Assembly: GCA_034231615.1 (NCBI GenBank) | Contig: CM067316.1 | Span: 28,396,421 to 28,460,420, forward strand | DNA: 64,000 nt | From: Meghimatium bilineatum | Lineage: Eukaryota > Mollusca > Gastropoda > Stylommatophora > Philomycidae | Reading direction: 5' to 3' | Shown: piece after piece, positions 32,869 to 44,700 of the stretch | Numbering within the stretch: the stretch's first letter is position 1 | Layout of the letters: each line of letters opens with the position of its first letter | Position numbers and translations under genes: made by a program | The notes under the pieces: generated by a model | Database searches by the model: none | What the model was told of the DNA's origin: nothing | Seen by the model: the letters and a program-made list of their open reading frames with translations, nothing else

Positions 32869-33438
32869 TGGCAACGCCAACTGCTTCTAGATACAGTGCA
32901 GAACAAGCTACGGTTATGTTTCAGAGTTTGCTAATTAGTGAATCAGATACTGATGATTCAGATAGTGATTTTAAATGTTTGTTTGCCGAAAAGTACGGAA
33001 AAAAAGCAATCTGGCTTAAGCCAGGTTTAATTACAAATGTAACAACTGCTTGCATCAGATCAAGGAATATCAGTTCCTCTGAAGAAGCATTCAATCATAG
33101 TGATAAATCTACTGATTCAAAGGATTTAGCTGACTCTTCTAGGCCTACAAATGCTACGAGTAGGCCTATGCATCAAACTAGTACAAATGGACAAGCTAGG
33201 CCTTGGACTGATGATGTGTCAACTGTGTGGCGTGAAGCCTAGAGTAGAAGGAGAGAGTAAAGGAGAGTCTCACTTCAGACAGATAAATTCTGGCAGCAAA
33301 TTTGGCCTTCCTGACAAAGTCTCACCTCTCCAGTATTTGCTATCCTTGATGACACAACCAATAATTGACAATCTAATAGCAAATGTCAATTCTTATGCCC
33401 AGCAAAAATTGAAAATAGCACACTGTTTACATTTATAA
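32869..33438 (+). pseudogene. piggyBac transposase N-terminus, element 3
   Basis: The first in-context ATG is 32869 (MATPTASRYSAEQATVMF), opening an acidic region with ISESDTDDSDSDF. The frame ends at 33239-33241; the next frame (33151-33438) contains HFRQINSGSKFGLP, then SPLQYLLSLMTQPIIDNLIA and NVNSYAQQK, the conserved piggyBac N-terminal block (SP..YF...F.D...D.IV..TN.YA.Q). A single frameshift joins them. The sequence stops at 33438 with no catalytic domain. Confidence 0.78.
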
Positions 33439-33830
33439 CTAGGCGACGTCACTTATTTCCGTTAAACACCAGTGAAATATGGCTGCCGTGACGTCACATC
33501 CCGACAATCACTGAGTTCAAATCACCACAAAGACGAACTTATGCATAAATCTGTTTCTTTTCCAGCACAGGTCACAACGTAGAATTAAAAGCAACTTGCG
33601 CCAAAATATCAATCCAATTTGTGCTTATGCCTATTTACTATTATTATTTAAATGTGGATCTCACCTAAGCACTCCATTTCAAAAACGTGTAAATGAAAAT
33701 AATAATATATCTTGGTTGGCTTGACTATCAGTAGTGTTAGTGGTTGGTTTGTTTTGTATAGGCCAATAAAACGTTGCCAACAAATTATGTCAAAAAAGCA
33801 CTAGTCGCGTGCCTAAACATCACAATTTTG
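33439..33830. other. No supported gene
   Basis: Contains two TGACGTCA-like (CRE-like) octamer contexts at 33447 and 33491 but no coding evidence. Confidence 0.35.
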
Positions 33831-33893
33831 AATTTTGTATTTCATATATATATGTGTGTGTGTATATATATATACATATAAACACACAGACAC

Positions 33894-34020
<127 letters not shown>

Positions 34021-34469
34021 CACACACAAAACATACATACAAATATAAGTATACTTATAAGAACACACACGCAAGTATATAGATAAGTATAGCATAGCTA
34101 TCTCAGATATCTCCACATGGACCAAACATTTTGGGTAGTCTTCTGGGTCTGTGTTTTGGTAATTTATCACAGCTCCATATCAAGCTTTTTTGGTAGCATT
34201 ATGTGCGGATTCATCTATAATATCTCGTTGGTATGAATGCATTGTTTCTAGGGCAATGGTTTTCAGAAATGGAGCTACAGTGTTCGTATCTGCCGAGAAG
34301 TCAGAGAGTTCGATACTTATGGTAGGAGTTATTGCTTGTCTGCAGGGCGGTTCGATGTCTATCTTTTGCTTTCGTTCTCTGTTTGTTAGCAGATGGTATT
34401 TTTTGCTTGCTTCTCTTTCTTTATTGAGGAGCGATATTTTTCTGTGTATTCTGTGAGTATTAGGCCCCT

Positions 34470-36230
34470 ATGTGTTTTTCCTGCCACTTTGCTATCACTT
34501 TTCTATTTTATTTTGTGGTGTCCATTTTCATGTATCTTTCAAAGTCCTCTTCTACCGCTCGTTCTCTTCTTATGTGTAAGGATTATATGTCTGTGCTGAT
34601 CTCACATGCAGCAGTTGGTTTTCATGGCACCGCATATAAATCGCAATGCGTTATTTTGGACTTTGTCCAATCTCTGTAGGATTTTTTTAATTGTTATTGC
34701 CTGTACAGGAAGTGTGTAGTCACTTGCTGATCGGACGTATCCAGTTTATAACTGGCGCAGATCAACAAATCAGCTTCCAATTGGCATGAGGTGAGGTGCT
34801 TTATGAATTTTATCGTTGTAGTCGTTATCTTAATCAGATTTTTCATTGTGAGCCTCTCATCAAGTTGAACTCCGACGTATCTTTGGAATTTCATTTAGGC
34901 CTATGCTATTTTTATTCCACCGATTTTTATTTCCATGTCTTCCCCTTGTGCTTTTATGTTTAGGCTAAACAGGCTGTAAACTTTTTTTTCTCTGTTCATC
35001 TCGAACTTCCACAGTTCACAATACGCCGAGATTGTAGTCAGATTTTTTATGATGTTATTAATGATGGTTTTGGGGTACATTCCTTTCGCCCAGATAACCA
35101 GGTCATCAACAAATAGTGCTTTTTGGCAGGAGATGGCGTCTGGTAGATCGTTTATGTATATGAGGAACAATGTACAACTACGCGCTGATCCTTGGGGCAG
35201 TCTTTCTTCCAGAGTTATGTGCTTTGATGAGCTCCCATTACAGGTTCTTTGAGTTGTTCTGTTTTGGAAGAAGCCTTTTAGCTAGTTATACAATTTCCTG
35301 GATATCCTCATTTTTTTCATTGTAAAGAGTACTACTGGCTCTGCCATGTGCCTGTTTGAGGTCAATGAAGGTTGTCAATATGCTTTTATTTTCTTGATAG
35401 GGCAGTATCTCTTGTGTGAGCAGTATCGCGGGTCAATTGTCTGTTTTGTTCTTTCTGAAGCCAGACTGGTGTGTGGTTATGATCTCTAACCACGAATATA
35501 GTTTCTCATTGGTCAATCTTTCAGCCACTTTGCCCAAGTTAGATATTAACGTTATTGGTCGGTAGCTGTTGATTTCGTTTGGGTTTTTGTCCTTCTTTAC
35601 CACTGGTATATTGTTAGCTTTTATGTAGGTTATTGTCAGCTTGCCTTCTCTCTAGGTCTTAATGATGAGATCAAGAATAATTGTTACTTGGTAATCTGAG
35701 AGGCAGTGGATCAACTCGTTGGTAATTCCATCAGGGCCCGCTGCTTTGCCTTTCTTGCTTTTTTTAGGGCTGACATTAGTTCGGAGAATGTGAAGTTACT
35801 CTCGAAAACCTCGCAATTCATGTTTTGTTGCCTTTCTAAAGTTTTGATGATGTGCTTTATGGAATTGCCGAGGCTCTTTCTGTGTCCTTTTTTGTTTATA
35901 TGGCCGAAATGACTGGTGAAGACTTCGGCTTTCTGTGTTTTCCTCGTTAGCTTTTCACCTTTGTCGTGATGGGTGATGAGGTTTTTGCTCTTTTGGTTCC
36001 TGACATGCTTGCAGGTGCTGTCAGGCCTTTCCACCGCGTTTACGCATATCTAGACTTTCGCATTTTTTTATTCCACGTTTTTCTTGTTTGCTAAGTAGTT
36101 TTACTTTGGATATGAGTTTATTATAATTAGTTTGTTGGCAGATGCTGGATGTTTCTCTACTTTTCTGGGGGTTTTTTCCATCTTCTACAACAGTTTTTAA
36201 TTCAGAATCTTACCGTACACATTCTGCAAT
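34470..36230 (-). pseudogene. LINE-M reverse transcriptase, broken
   Basis: Minus strand, multiple frames: pre-RT region (36034-35760), AGPDGITNELIHCL (fingers), INSYRPITLISNLGK, QSGFRKNKTDN, TFIDLKQAHGRAS (motif A Asp), a motif B block LPQGSARSCTLFLIYINDLP, catalytic FVDD (35110-35099, in place of YADD), WKFEMNREK, then at 34894 FQRYVGVQLDERLTMKNLIK (thumb). Fits CR1/Jockey-like LINEs. No endonuclease is joined; upstream it abuts LINE-L at about 36200-36230. Confidence 0.78.
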
Positions 36231-39200
36231 GTGATGATGCGGTAACCGTTTATATCCGTATAATCTTTACCTGGTTTTTGGCACGGGTATAAGATAGCTA
36301 TGAAGCCACTCTGGTACGAATCCTGTTTTCAGACTCGCATTATAGTCGTCTGTCATTTTAACTAGCATATTTTTCTCAATGTCCTTGAGTAAGCTGTACC
36401 TGGCTCCATCCGGGCCTGGAGCGCCATCGGATGCATTCTTAATAGCTAGTTGCACTTCTTCAACATCTGCAAACTGGTCTTCTCTGGCCCTAAAATCGTG
36501 ACGGATGTCAGGGTATGCAGCATTTCTTTGCATTGATCTAAGTCACCCTGATTAGTTTGTTTATGAACATCTAATGATAGAATGCATGGAACAATACAGA
36601 AGGAAAAATCCAGAAGAGAAAAAAAATACAATAAATGGTTCAGCCTAAGGAAAAGTATTCAAACATCAAATGAAAACCAATAAGAAAAACCAAGAACAAA
36701 CAAACATGGATGACAGATAAAATATTAGAGAAAATGTCAGAAAGAAAGAAAGCTAAAAATACCTCAAAATACTCAATTATAGACAAGGAGATACGTAACA
36801 TATGCAGAACAACGAAAAAACAATGGCTATAAACAAAATGCAGTGAAATAGAGGAGATGTCCATACAACAGAAGACAAAATTAATGCAGAAAGAGATAAG
36901 GTTGATCACAAATAAGAAAAATCCTTTAAATGCATTAACTGCATTACGACTGCATTAAAGATAAAAATGGAAAAATAATATTTGATAAAACGGAAGTACT
37001 TACAAGATGGGCAGATTATGTAACAGAACTGTTTGACGATCAACGGAACAAAAAAACCAACAATAATGAAGGACCAGCAATACTGAAATCAGAAGTAGAA
37101 CATGCAATAAAATCAATAAAATGTGGAAAGGCTGCAAGTTCCGACAACATAACAGCAGACATAATAAAAACTCTAAATGAGTTTGCTGTAGATACTATCA
37201 CAGAACTTTGCAATGAGATATACGAAACAGGCCATATACCTACAGACCTAACATCATCAATATTCATACCACTACCTAAGAAGCCCAGGGATGTGGACTG
37301 TACAGAATATAGAACATGCTAATGAGCCATTTAACTAAAATACTCCTCAAGATAATACATGAAAGAACTATGAACAAGATAGACACGGAGGTCGGTGAAG
37401 AATAATTAGGTTTTAGGAAAAACAAAGGAACCAGAGAAGCTATACTGAGTATCCGGCTAGTGATAGATAAATATATAGAAGTCCAAAAAGTATCTATATT
37501 TGATTCATAGACTACAGCAATGCCTTTGACAGTCCAACATGAAAAAAATAATCAAATGTCGTCAAGAAATAGGCATAGGTGGAAAAGACATCAGAGTTAT
37601 TAGAAATATATATTGGGAACAAACTGCATCAATAAGGTGTGAAACAGCTACTCACCATACATAGAAATAAAAAGAGGGATAAGACAAGAATGCATTTTAT
37701 CACCAAGCCTATTTAATATCTACACAGAGAATATCTTTAAAAATATAAAAGACATGCCAGGACTCAAGATTAATGGGAAAATAATAAACAACCTTAGAAA
37801 TTCAGATGACAATGTTCTTTTAGCTGAAAGTGAACATGAACTACAAAGACTAATAGATAAAGTCAATAAATCAAGGAATGAATATGGACTGTATATAAAT
37901 GCAAAAAAAAACACAATGATAATCAGCAAAGACACAGAAAAACATGAGGTAAACATAAACATACAGAGAGAGAAACTACAACAAGTAAAACATTATCAAT
38001 ATCTTTGATTCATAATCACAAATGATGGCAGATGTGAAAAAGAAGTTAAAAGGAGAATAGGAATGGCTAAAAGTACCTTCGATCACAAGAGGAAATTATT
38101 AATTAAACACATTACAAATTAAAAATGAGAATTATAAAATACCACATCTATTCTATATTAATGTATGGCTCAGAAACATGGACACTAAATAAACAATTAG
38201 AAGACAAAATTGATTCCTTTGAGATGTGGGTATATAAAAGAATAGGGAGAACATCATGGAAAGAGAAGAAAACAAATAAAGAGATACTAAAAACACTTAA
38301 TATGAAGAAAGAACTACTAAGAGAAATAAATATCAGGCAAATAAAATACTTTGGACACATTAAAAGACATGACACCCTATTGAAGACCCTACTTGAGGGT
38401 AAAGTCAAAGGGAAGCGAACAAGAGGTTGGAAGAGATACAAGTGGGAGAGTAACATCACACGATGGACAGGTAACAGTCTAGCAGAGTGCACTACCAAGA
38501 CAAGAGACAGGAGATGTTGGAGATACGTTGCATCCAACCTTCGTTGCGGAGACGGCAGACAATCATGATGATTAGTTTGTTGAAGATATTTATCAAAGAA
38601 GGCTCTGTCTTTCATCTCATCCGATGTCAGTGTCTGTCCTGAGTCGTCCCTACGCATGTACTTGGTTTCGTATCTGTTCTCCGCTTCATTGACCTATGTA
38701 GCTTCCAAAATTTGTTTAATGCTTTGTCCGCCGTGACCTCCTCTGTAAATTATTTCCAACACACCTTCTTTGCTTCTTCGGCAACTTGTTTAAAAGCCTC
38801 AATTGTCTATTTCATTGCACTCTGTGCCTCCCGTATATCACTGAGCGAGATGTTTGTTTTCTAATGCGTTGCCAATCCTTGATCGCTTGCTTTTTGAGTA
38901 ACCATATTGCCTCTGTCTCTTTGGTCCACCATGTTGAATCTTGGGTCACACCCACTTGCGTTTCCAGGCCTTCTTCCTCAAGTTGCTAAGCACTGATTCT
39001 TTCGTGCGCGCATATCTAAAAGGGTGGTGAATCTTGATCAATTCAACTTTTCGTCCTTTCGAGAAACTTATGGTGCATGGCAAATGATCGCTCCCATGGT
39101 ATTTAAGAGTTGTCTATTTCGCACCTGTCGCTCCATGACCTGACATCAGTGCGAGATCAATATTGGAATCTGAGTCTGTACCTTTGGTAGTTAATCTAGT

Positions 39201-39600
39201 CAACTTCACGCAGTTCGGAAGAGTTAGGTCAGTCTCGAGTAGAGCTTGATTTAAAACCATTCCCAGAGGGTTGTTGTTTGGGGTTCCCCAAGAGACATTG
39301 CGTGCATTTAAATTCCCGCAACTTGTAGTATTTCTCAAGGGAGATGCTCTAGTTCGCTAATGAACTCCCAGTCGTCGGGATTAGTGTGAGAGCAATTTTC
39401 CATGTAGATGTTTACGATACTCCATCTTCTACCCTGGAATGTTATCTGTACTCCCTGCAACACTCTACCCTCTCTGTTAAATTGAACTTCAACAGTTCAG
39501 CCTTTGTATCCTGTAGTAAAATGACGTCGAAATCATACAAGAGACGATTCAGAACAGGACCATACTGCTTAGTGTTATTGCAGTTCCATGATCCAATGTT
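36205..39600 (-). mobile_element. LINE-L: endonuclease and RT start, split by RTE-A copy 3
   Basis: Right part (39600-38582): endonuclease blocks VNIYMENCSHTNPDDWEF, NLNARNVSWGTPNNNPLG (GD.N equivalent), TDSDSNIDLAL, YHGSDHLPCTI (SDH). Linker residues up to AFFDKYLQQTN, then the 2-kb RTE-A insertion. It resumes at 36549 as QGDLDQCKEMLHTL, then VQLAIKNASDGAPGPDGARY (fingers) and NGYRIITLQNVYGKIL. It ends at about 36205; palm and everything downstream are lost at the junction with LINE-M. Confidence 0.75.
36562..38569 (+). mobile_element. RTE-A copy 3, 12-bp TSD
   Basis: Bounded by perfect GATTAGTTTGTT (36550-36561 and 38570-38581). Longest RTE-A here (2,008 bp). It includes part of the pre-RT region (KKAKNTSKYSIIDKEI), fingers (KAASSDNITADIIKTLN), palm, motif B, a degraded active site (YADD region near 37800 reads NSDDN), thumb (YGSETWTLNKQLEDK) and tail GRRTW...GDGRQS. 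Many frameshifts. No endonuclease, so 5'-truncated. Supplies the ~45 bp missing from copy 1 at 7123. Confidence 0.9.
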
Positions 39601-41421
39601 AATGTTGGTTACGTGACGTATTCCTTCCAGAACGTTGTCTTCCCAATGAACTCTCTGAACCTCTCTCTGTCTTGGGCGATGTGGCTTGCATTTTCTAGCA
39701 ATGTATTCATGTTATCTTTAATGTCGTCAGTCCATCTTCTTCTTGCTCTGCCCTTTCTCCTCTTCCCAGGTACTCTTCCCTCCATTATTTGTCTTTCTAA
39801 ACAGTTGTGTCTCTTTAAATGACCAAACAGGCGTAGTTTTCTTTTTGTTATTGTGTTTAGTAACTAACTCTCTGGAATCTTCAATGTGTTTATAATATCT
39901 GAGTTTATGATTTTTTCCTTCCTGTATCTTTCTGTAGCATTTCAGCTCGAATGTGTTGATCTTCTTTGCCGCTGTTTTACTAAGGGCCCATGTTACAAAG
40001 CCGTATGTTGCAACAGGACAAATAAAAGTTTGTAACATTAGTACTTTCGTTTCTATTTTGTTGTTTTTACATATGTTTTTCAACCGTGTTATTTTGCAAT
40101 ATGCCATTGCCAATCTCTTCCTTATTTCTGCCATGCAGTCTCCTGCACTGTTGATGTTTGCTCCTAAGTATTCAAATTTATCCACACATTCTATTTCGGT
40201 ATTGTCTATTCTGATTTTTGGTTGTTGTGTTGTTATATCTGTTGACATGATTTTTATTTTTGCGTGTTTAAATACAAGTTTTGTGCTTCGCTATATTTCT
40301 TTGTGTTCTTGATTAGTTGTTCCAATACCTTTATATCATTTGAAAGAAGCACTGTGTTGTCTGCGTAGCGTAGTTCGGGGATTAGGAATCCACCTAATTT
40401 TAAAACATGGTGGTCAGCGTTGTGTATGTCTTCTCTCACATTCCTCATTATACTTTCTGCGTAGATGTTGAACAGGTATGGGGAGAGTGTGCATCTCTGC
40501 CGTACTCCACTCTGCACCTCAAACCACTCTGAGAGATAGCCCTCAGCCCTGCAGCCTTTTGATCGTGGTAAAGTTCCTGTATTAGATGAATCAGATGTCT
40601 TGGGAAACCCATGCTTTTCATTATCTCCCATAGTTGCTGGTGTTTGACGAATGTGATCTCTTTTTCCTCTGCTCGAACTGAAGCCGTCCTGTGTTTAGTT
40701 TATCTCCATCTCTAATTTCTGTTTGATTCTTTGCATTATGATGTTTAACATTATTTTACTTGCTTGACTTATAAGGGCTATAGTTCAGTAGTTAGAGCAA
40801 ATCTGAAGGTCGCCTTTTTTGGGAGGGGTGTATATATAATGATTTTTTTCCATTCCTCCGGCATGTGCCGCTTTCTAATATTTTGCAGCAGAGTTTGTGG
40901 TAAATATTGATTCCGGCCTCGCCGCCTGCGTTTATTATTTCTGTTGTTAAGCCATCATTGCCTGGTGCTTTTCCTTTCTTTAAACTTTCTATTGCGTATC
41001 TCACTTCTTCCTTTGTGGATTCTGGCTTCTTTTCATATTCGTCTATTGTCTTGTTTTTTGTTTTTCTTGGGTCATTATACATTTCACTGCGGTATTCCTT
41101 CCATCTATGTAAGATATCCTTCCCTTCTGTTAGTATGTTTCCTTGTATATCTTTCAGCACTTTTAATGATGGTTGAGGTTTGTTGTCTCTTAGATGTCGT
41201 ACATTTTCGAACACCGTTTTACTGTTACCGTGGCTTTTCTGCTCTTCTATTTCAAGGCATATTTTGTTTATGTAGTTTTGCTGGTCTTGTCTAATTCTGT
41301 ATATCTCTTGACAGGCTTCTATAATTTGTTCTTTTTTTACTACTATTTTTGATGTGTCTTCTGTAGATGTTACTGTTATGTTTCCAAATTCGATCGATTT
41401 TTCATATGTATCTCTGTTTCT
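39601..41421 (-). mobile_element. RTE-B, longest copy (pre-RT to 3' end)
   Basis: Minus strand: pre-RT region (41395-41100: TVFENVRHLRDNKPQPSLK), fingers (KGKAPGNDGLTTEIINAGGE), QSGVRQRCTLSPYLFNIYAE (motif B, K to R and G to R changes), LRYADNTVLL (YADD with second Asp to Asn, 40384-40373), LYLNTQK, thumb, ECVDKFEYLGANINSAGD, LKRHNCLERQIMEGRVPGK and the 3' end GGAAGGAATACGTCAC. Several stops and frameshifts. 5'-truncated at the C run 41422-41439. Confidence 0.8.
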
Positions 41422-41439
41422 CCCCCCCCCCCCCCCCCC
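41422..41439. repeat. (C)18 homopolymer
   Basis: Eighteen consecutive C at the right edge of RTE-B. A similar 15-bp C run is at 59309-59323. Confidence 0.95.
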
Positions 41440-41971
41440 TGTTGTTCACACCGCGACGACCGCGTTTTCTGACTTGATGGTGTTCCGAGTCTAATGCTGC
41501 CAAACATACATAGACATCAGGACACATTTCTAGCCCTTGCGACAGGTTTCTTTGTTGTTCTGCCCACCCACGCTGTGCCCGTCCATGAACTGTGAGGGCT
41601 GAATCTCTAGTGTTATTATGTCTAACAGATATTTCTGAATATATTGGACAGCGAATTGACGTTCACCTTTGCGGGAATTCCCGTTCGTCGTTTTTGGTAT
41701 GTGTTCTAGGCGGGAATTTCTTGATAACTCTTGATAATTCTTGACAATAATTGTAAAAATCGTAAATTATATTATACCGACCTTCTTTAGACAAGCTTTT
41801 GCACACATAATTTTCGCTTTTCCTGTCGAAGAAAACACTGCACACGACAACCGCAATCTCCATCCATATAGCATTTCGGCCCCCCGGAAAGTGTACATTC
41901 AGAATATTGTTGACATGAGCTTGCGATCCACCATTTTGGCTGCATAAAGATGTATGGTTCTTGATTCTTGA
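41440..41971. other. No supported gene
   Basis: Only chance frames. Short direct repeats (CTTGATAA.TCTTGA) near 41720-41745. Confidence 0.35.
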
Positions 41972-42290
41972 TTAGGAACAAGCGTCACAGCACTGAAGGC
42001 ATTCCCATATACGCTCTGCTTGCCGTTCCGTCAACCATCTAAAAGTGTCCCCAGTCAGTTGCTGATTACGCGTTCTTCTGATCTTTCCGTAGAGGGAGCA
42101 CTTTCTCCCATTACCTCTAGACACTCCCATTTCTACCGTTCTCTGAATACGTACATTGTCACGTTCGACTTCCTCCACGTCTTCTCGTAGGGTGTCCATG
42201 ACTGCTCTAATCAATCCAATCCTGTCTCTTCTTATCTCGGTGCCGTTCACCACAGCTTTACCAGCCAACACATCGGCTCTTTCGTTTTCC
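41972..42290 (-). pseudogene. LINE RNase H terminus and tail
   Basis: Begins with ADVLAGKAVVNGTE (42275-42235), the last RNase H motif with its Asp, then RTRNQQLTGDTFRWLTERQA and ECLQCCDACS. Same family as 10990-11641. Open for 100 codons but only a C-terminal fragment. Confidence 0.68.
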
Positions 42291-42429
42291 CTGACCCATA
42301 CAAATGTATGGGTTTCTATTTAGAGTTGTGTTCCTATCTATATAACCCCCTAAAGGTTAAATACCGTTTATATCGCCTGTGATGATTGTCCTTTTTATAT
42401 CGGTCGTCTGGGCGAGATTTAGTGTAAGA

Positions 42430-42770
42430 TGAGTCTTGTGGGAGGGGGGGGTGGTTATATTATTATTTTTAGTGTTCTTCCGTCCCTCCATATTGTCACA
42501 TCTTGTAGGCCTGTCTCGTCATCGGTTACTATATTCGAAACCTGAGCTTGTATGTTTTTCCGAATGAGTGTCATTAATTTCTGACATCTCTGGCATTTAC
42601 ATACATATGGCGTGTATTCTGTGACATGAGTGTAGCTGTTTTTCGGTAGTAAAGTTTCTTGCATCAAAGCGACTTGTATTTTCATATGCCGGAGTAGCTT
42701 GACCAGTTCTAATTGTTTGTTTCTAAATCCTACCATGTTTAGTTGGAGGATGCGTAATGTGTATTGTAGA
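42430..42770 (-). pseudogene. LINE endonuclease N-terminal part
   Basis: Reads LNMVGFRNKQLELVKLLR, then VALMQETLLP (catalytic Glu), YVCKCQRCQKLMTLIRKNIQ and ETGLQDVTIWRDGRTLKIII, which is the start of an APE endonuclease. It ends in CCCCCCTCCC (inverted) near 42445. Whether it belongs with 41972-42290 is not clear. Confidence 0.68.
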
Positions 42771-42957
42771 TAATTTGCCCGGTAGCATACTTGACACTGC
42801 TATCCCCAGGTGAAGAGGAGTAACGCAGGTCTTAGTAACCGAGGAGACACCCTAGCTCGTATAAGGTTCGCTGTCTTAAGGGCATGGTTTTGTATGGGGG
42901 GTTCTATGACAGCATTTCTGGTTCCCGAGAGATGCGTTCCGGTGTAGCAGTGATCCA

Positions 42958-43323
42958 GTGTCGTCACGTCCTGCCAGGGCGAAACACTTACGTCTCGGCC
43001 ACTCAGTTCACCAATCTTATGTCAGATTTGTGGGTCCGTTCGCATTGGTGGCACCTCCAACATTCTCGTCACCTGGGGGAACAGCTACAGGAAGTCAAAG
43101 ATGCAACGTAGGCTGGCTCGCATCTCTTTGTCATCCGTGTGGGTCGTTTTACATGAGGAAAAAAAACAAAGCACTGAGACAAGTCGTACGTATAATCTAT
43201 GAGTGGAGGGGGGATGACAATTACATTAACACATGGCATTTAGGTAGGTTGGGCCTGGAACCTCTTCAGGTAAGAGTTCCTCATCACAGTTTCAGAATCC
43301 TTAGTGAGGTCGTTGGAATTTGA
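42958..43323 (+). other. Unidentified coding-like block
   Basis: An open frame of 121 codons with non-random composition: WLASLCHPCGSFYMRKKNKA, LRQVVRIIYEWRGDDNYINT and WHLGRLGLEPL. The composition (W, C, aromatic and basic clusters) differs from the poly-hydrophobic chance frames nearby. I cannot assign a family. GC content is above the window average. No TSD or inverted repeat found. Confidence 0.4.
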
Positions 43324-43860
43324 TAAGAACAATGATAGGTAAGAAGTGAAAAAAAGAGGAGTGACCTGGGTATACCGCCAAGAACTCGGTCGTCCCCATA
43401 ACAAGCTTTGTAGAAAAAGGGCTACCAGCATGAAGGTGTTGCTATGGAGACAGTCGTGCATCAATTGCACATGGATGTTATAGGTGATGAATGAATGCCA
43501 ACATCCATTGACTATAGGCGGGTCATCCGGCCCAGACCTTACACGTAGTCCGCCCAATCTTATACACATAGAAAAGAAAGGTTACCTTCACTGTACAGCA
43601 ACCATTCTGCCACAGGACCTGAAATATATGCTTACGAATAGTCATTTCAAATTTTATAGTAATTCAACAATAATTGGTAGAGATAGGATGTTTTGAATTT
43701 TGACAATGTCAACAAAAAATAGTTTTGATAAAAAGAGGGGAATTTTGTATTTTTTTTTTTTGTATTTTATTTTAGATAATTTTACTTACTAAACAACTCC
43801 CTATGGGTCCCACATAGACTTACATCCATTAAAAAAACTGCATTGTGATAGTTTGTGCTT

Positions 43861-44061
43861 ATCGAAGACCTTACTTGAGGGTAAAGTCAAAGGGAAGCCA
43901 GACAGTGGTAGAGAAATATACAAGTGGGAGAGTAACATCACAAGATTGAGAGATTACAGTCTAGTAGAGTGTAAGCAGAGCAGCACCAAAACAAGAGACT
44001 GGATGTTGGAGATCTGTTGCAGCCAACCTTCATTGCGGAGACGGCAATTGATGATGAGGAG
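43861..44061 (+). mobile_element. RTE-A 3' fragment, 11-bp TSD
   Basis: Perfect duplication AGTTTGTGCTT (43850-43860 and 44062-44072). Contains KTLLEGKVKGKPDSGREIYK, WESNITR and the (ATGATGAG) tail. 201 bp, heavily 5'-truncated. Confidence 0.9.
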
Positions 44062-44280
44062 AGTTTGTGCTTTTCTTCTTCTACTGCGTTCGCTCTCTTA
44101 TAACCACAACGAATATATCGTGTGATTTCCGACGGGGAGCGTGATGTACGTGGGGCTGCAAGTTCCACAGTAGAACCGTGTTATTTGCACCATGGTTGGC
44201 CACTTGTGGTCTGGACGCGTCTATCTGGCACGAGGTGTTCCACCATCTATGAACTCACCTCGTGCAATTGGACGTACTAT

Positions 44281-44700
44281 GCCTGTGCCCATCGGATACT
44301 GAACCGTTTCTCATCCGCGAGCCTGGTTCCATATGAGGACGAACTCGCCAGAAGAGTTGGATCCTGCTTCGTTCGCCCTCCTACCCGAGGCGTCGTTAAT
44401 AGACATCGTGAACCCCTCGTCCAAGTTCGAGTCTCACACCACGCGTTTGAGAGCAAGGTGTTCTCGAGCTGAGCGACCTTGTCCCAATAGCGTCTGAGCC
44501 CATCTGGCACTGAGCCCTTTCTCTCTGCAAGTGTATTTCCGGTATAGGAAAGCTTGACAGTAGAGTTGGGCCAGGGCTAAATTCTTTGTCCCTTTTTTGC
44601 CTGAGCCCATCGGGTATGAACCCTTTCTCTTCGTGAGCATGTGTCCGGTATAGGAAGGCTCGACATTAGAGTTGGGTCAGGTCTTCTTGCTTTTCCGAGC
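44281..44700. repeat. Diverged ~105-bp tandem repeat
   Basis: GCC(T)..GCCCATC.G..(A)CTGA(A/G)CC.TTTCTC recurs at 44281, 44492 and 44599; the latter two also share TCCGGTATAGGAA and TAGAGTTGGG. Spacing 211 and 107 bp suggests four ~105-bp units with one too diverged to see. GC-rich. Confidence 0.6.

Noticed and set aside
38148..38657. 169-codon frame on the minus strand
   Set aside because: Antisense shadow of the RTE-A thumb/tail coding block at 38125-38568; the real motifs are on the plus strand.
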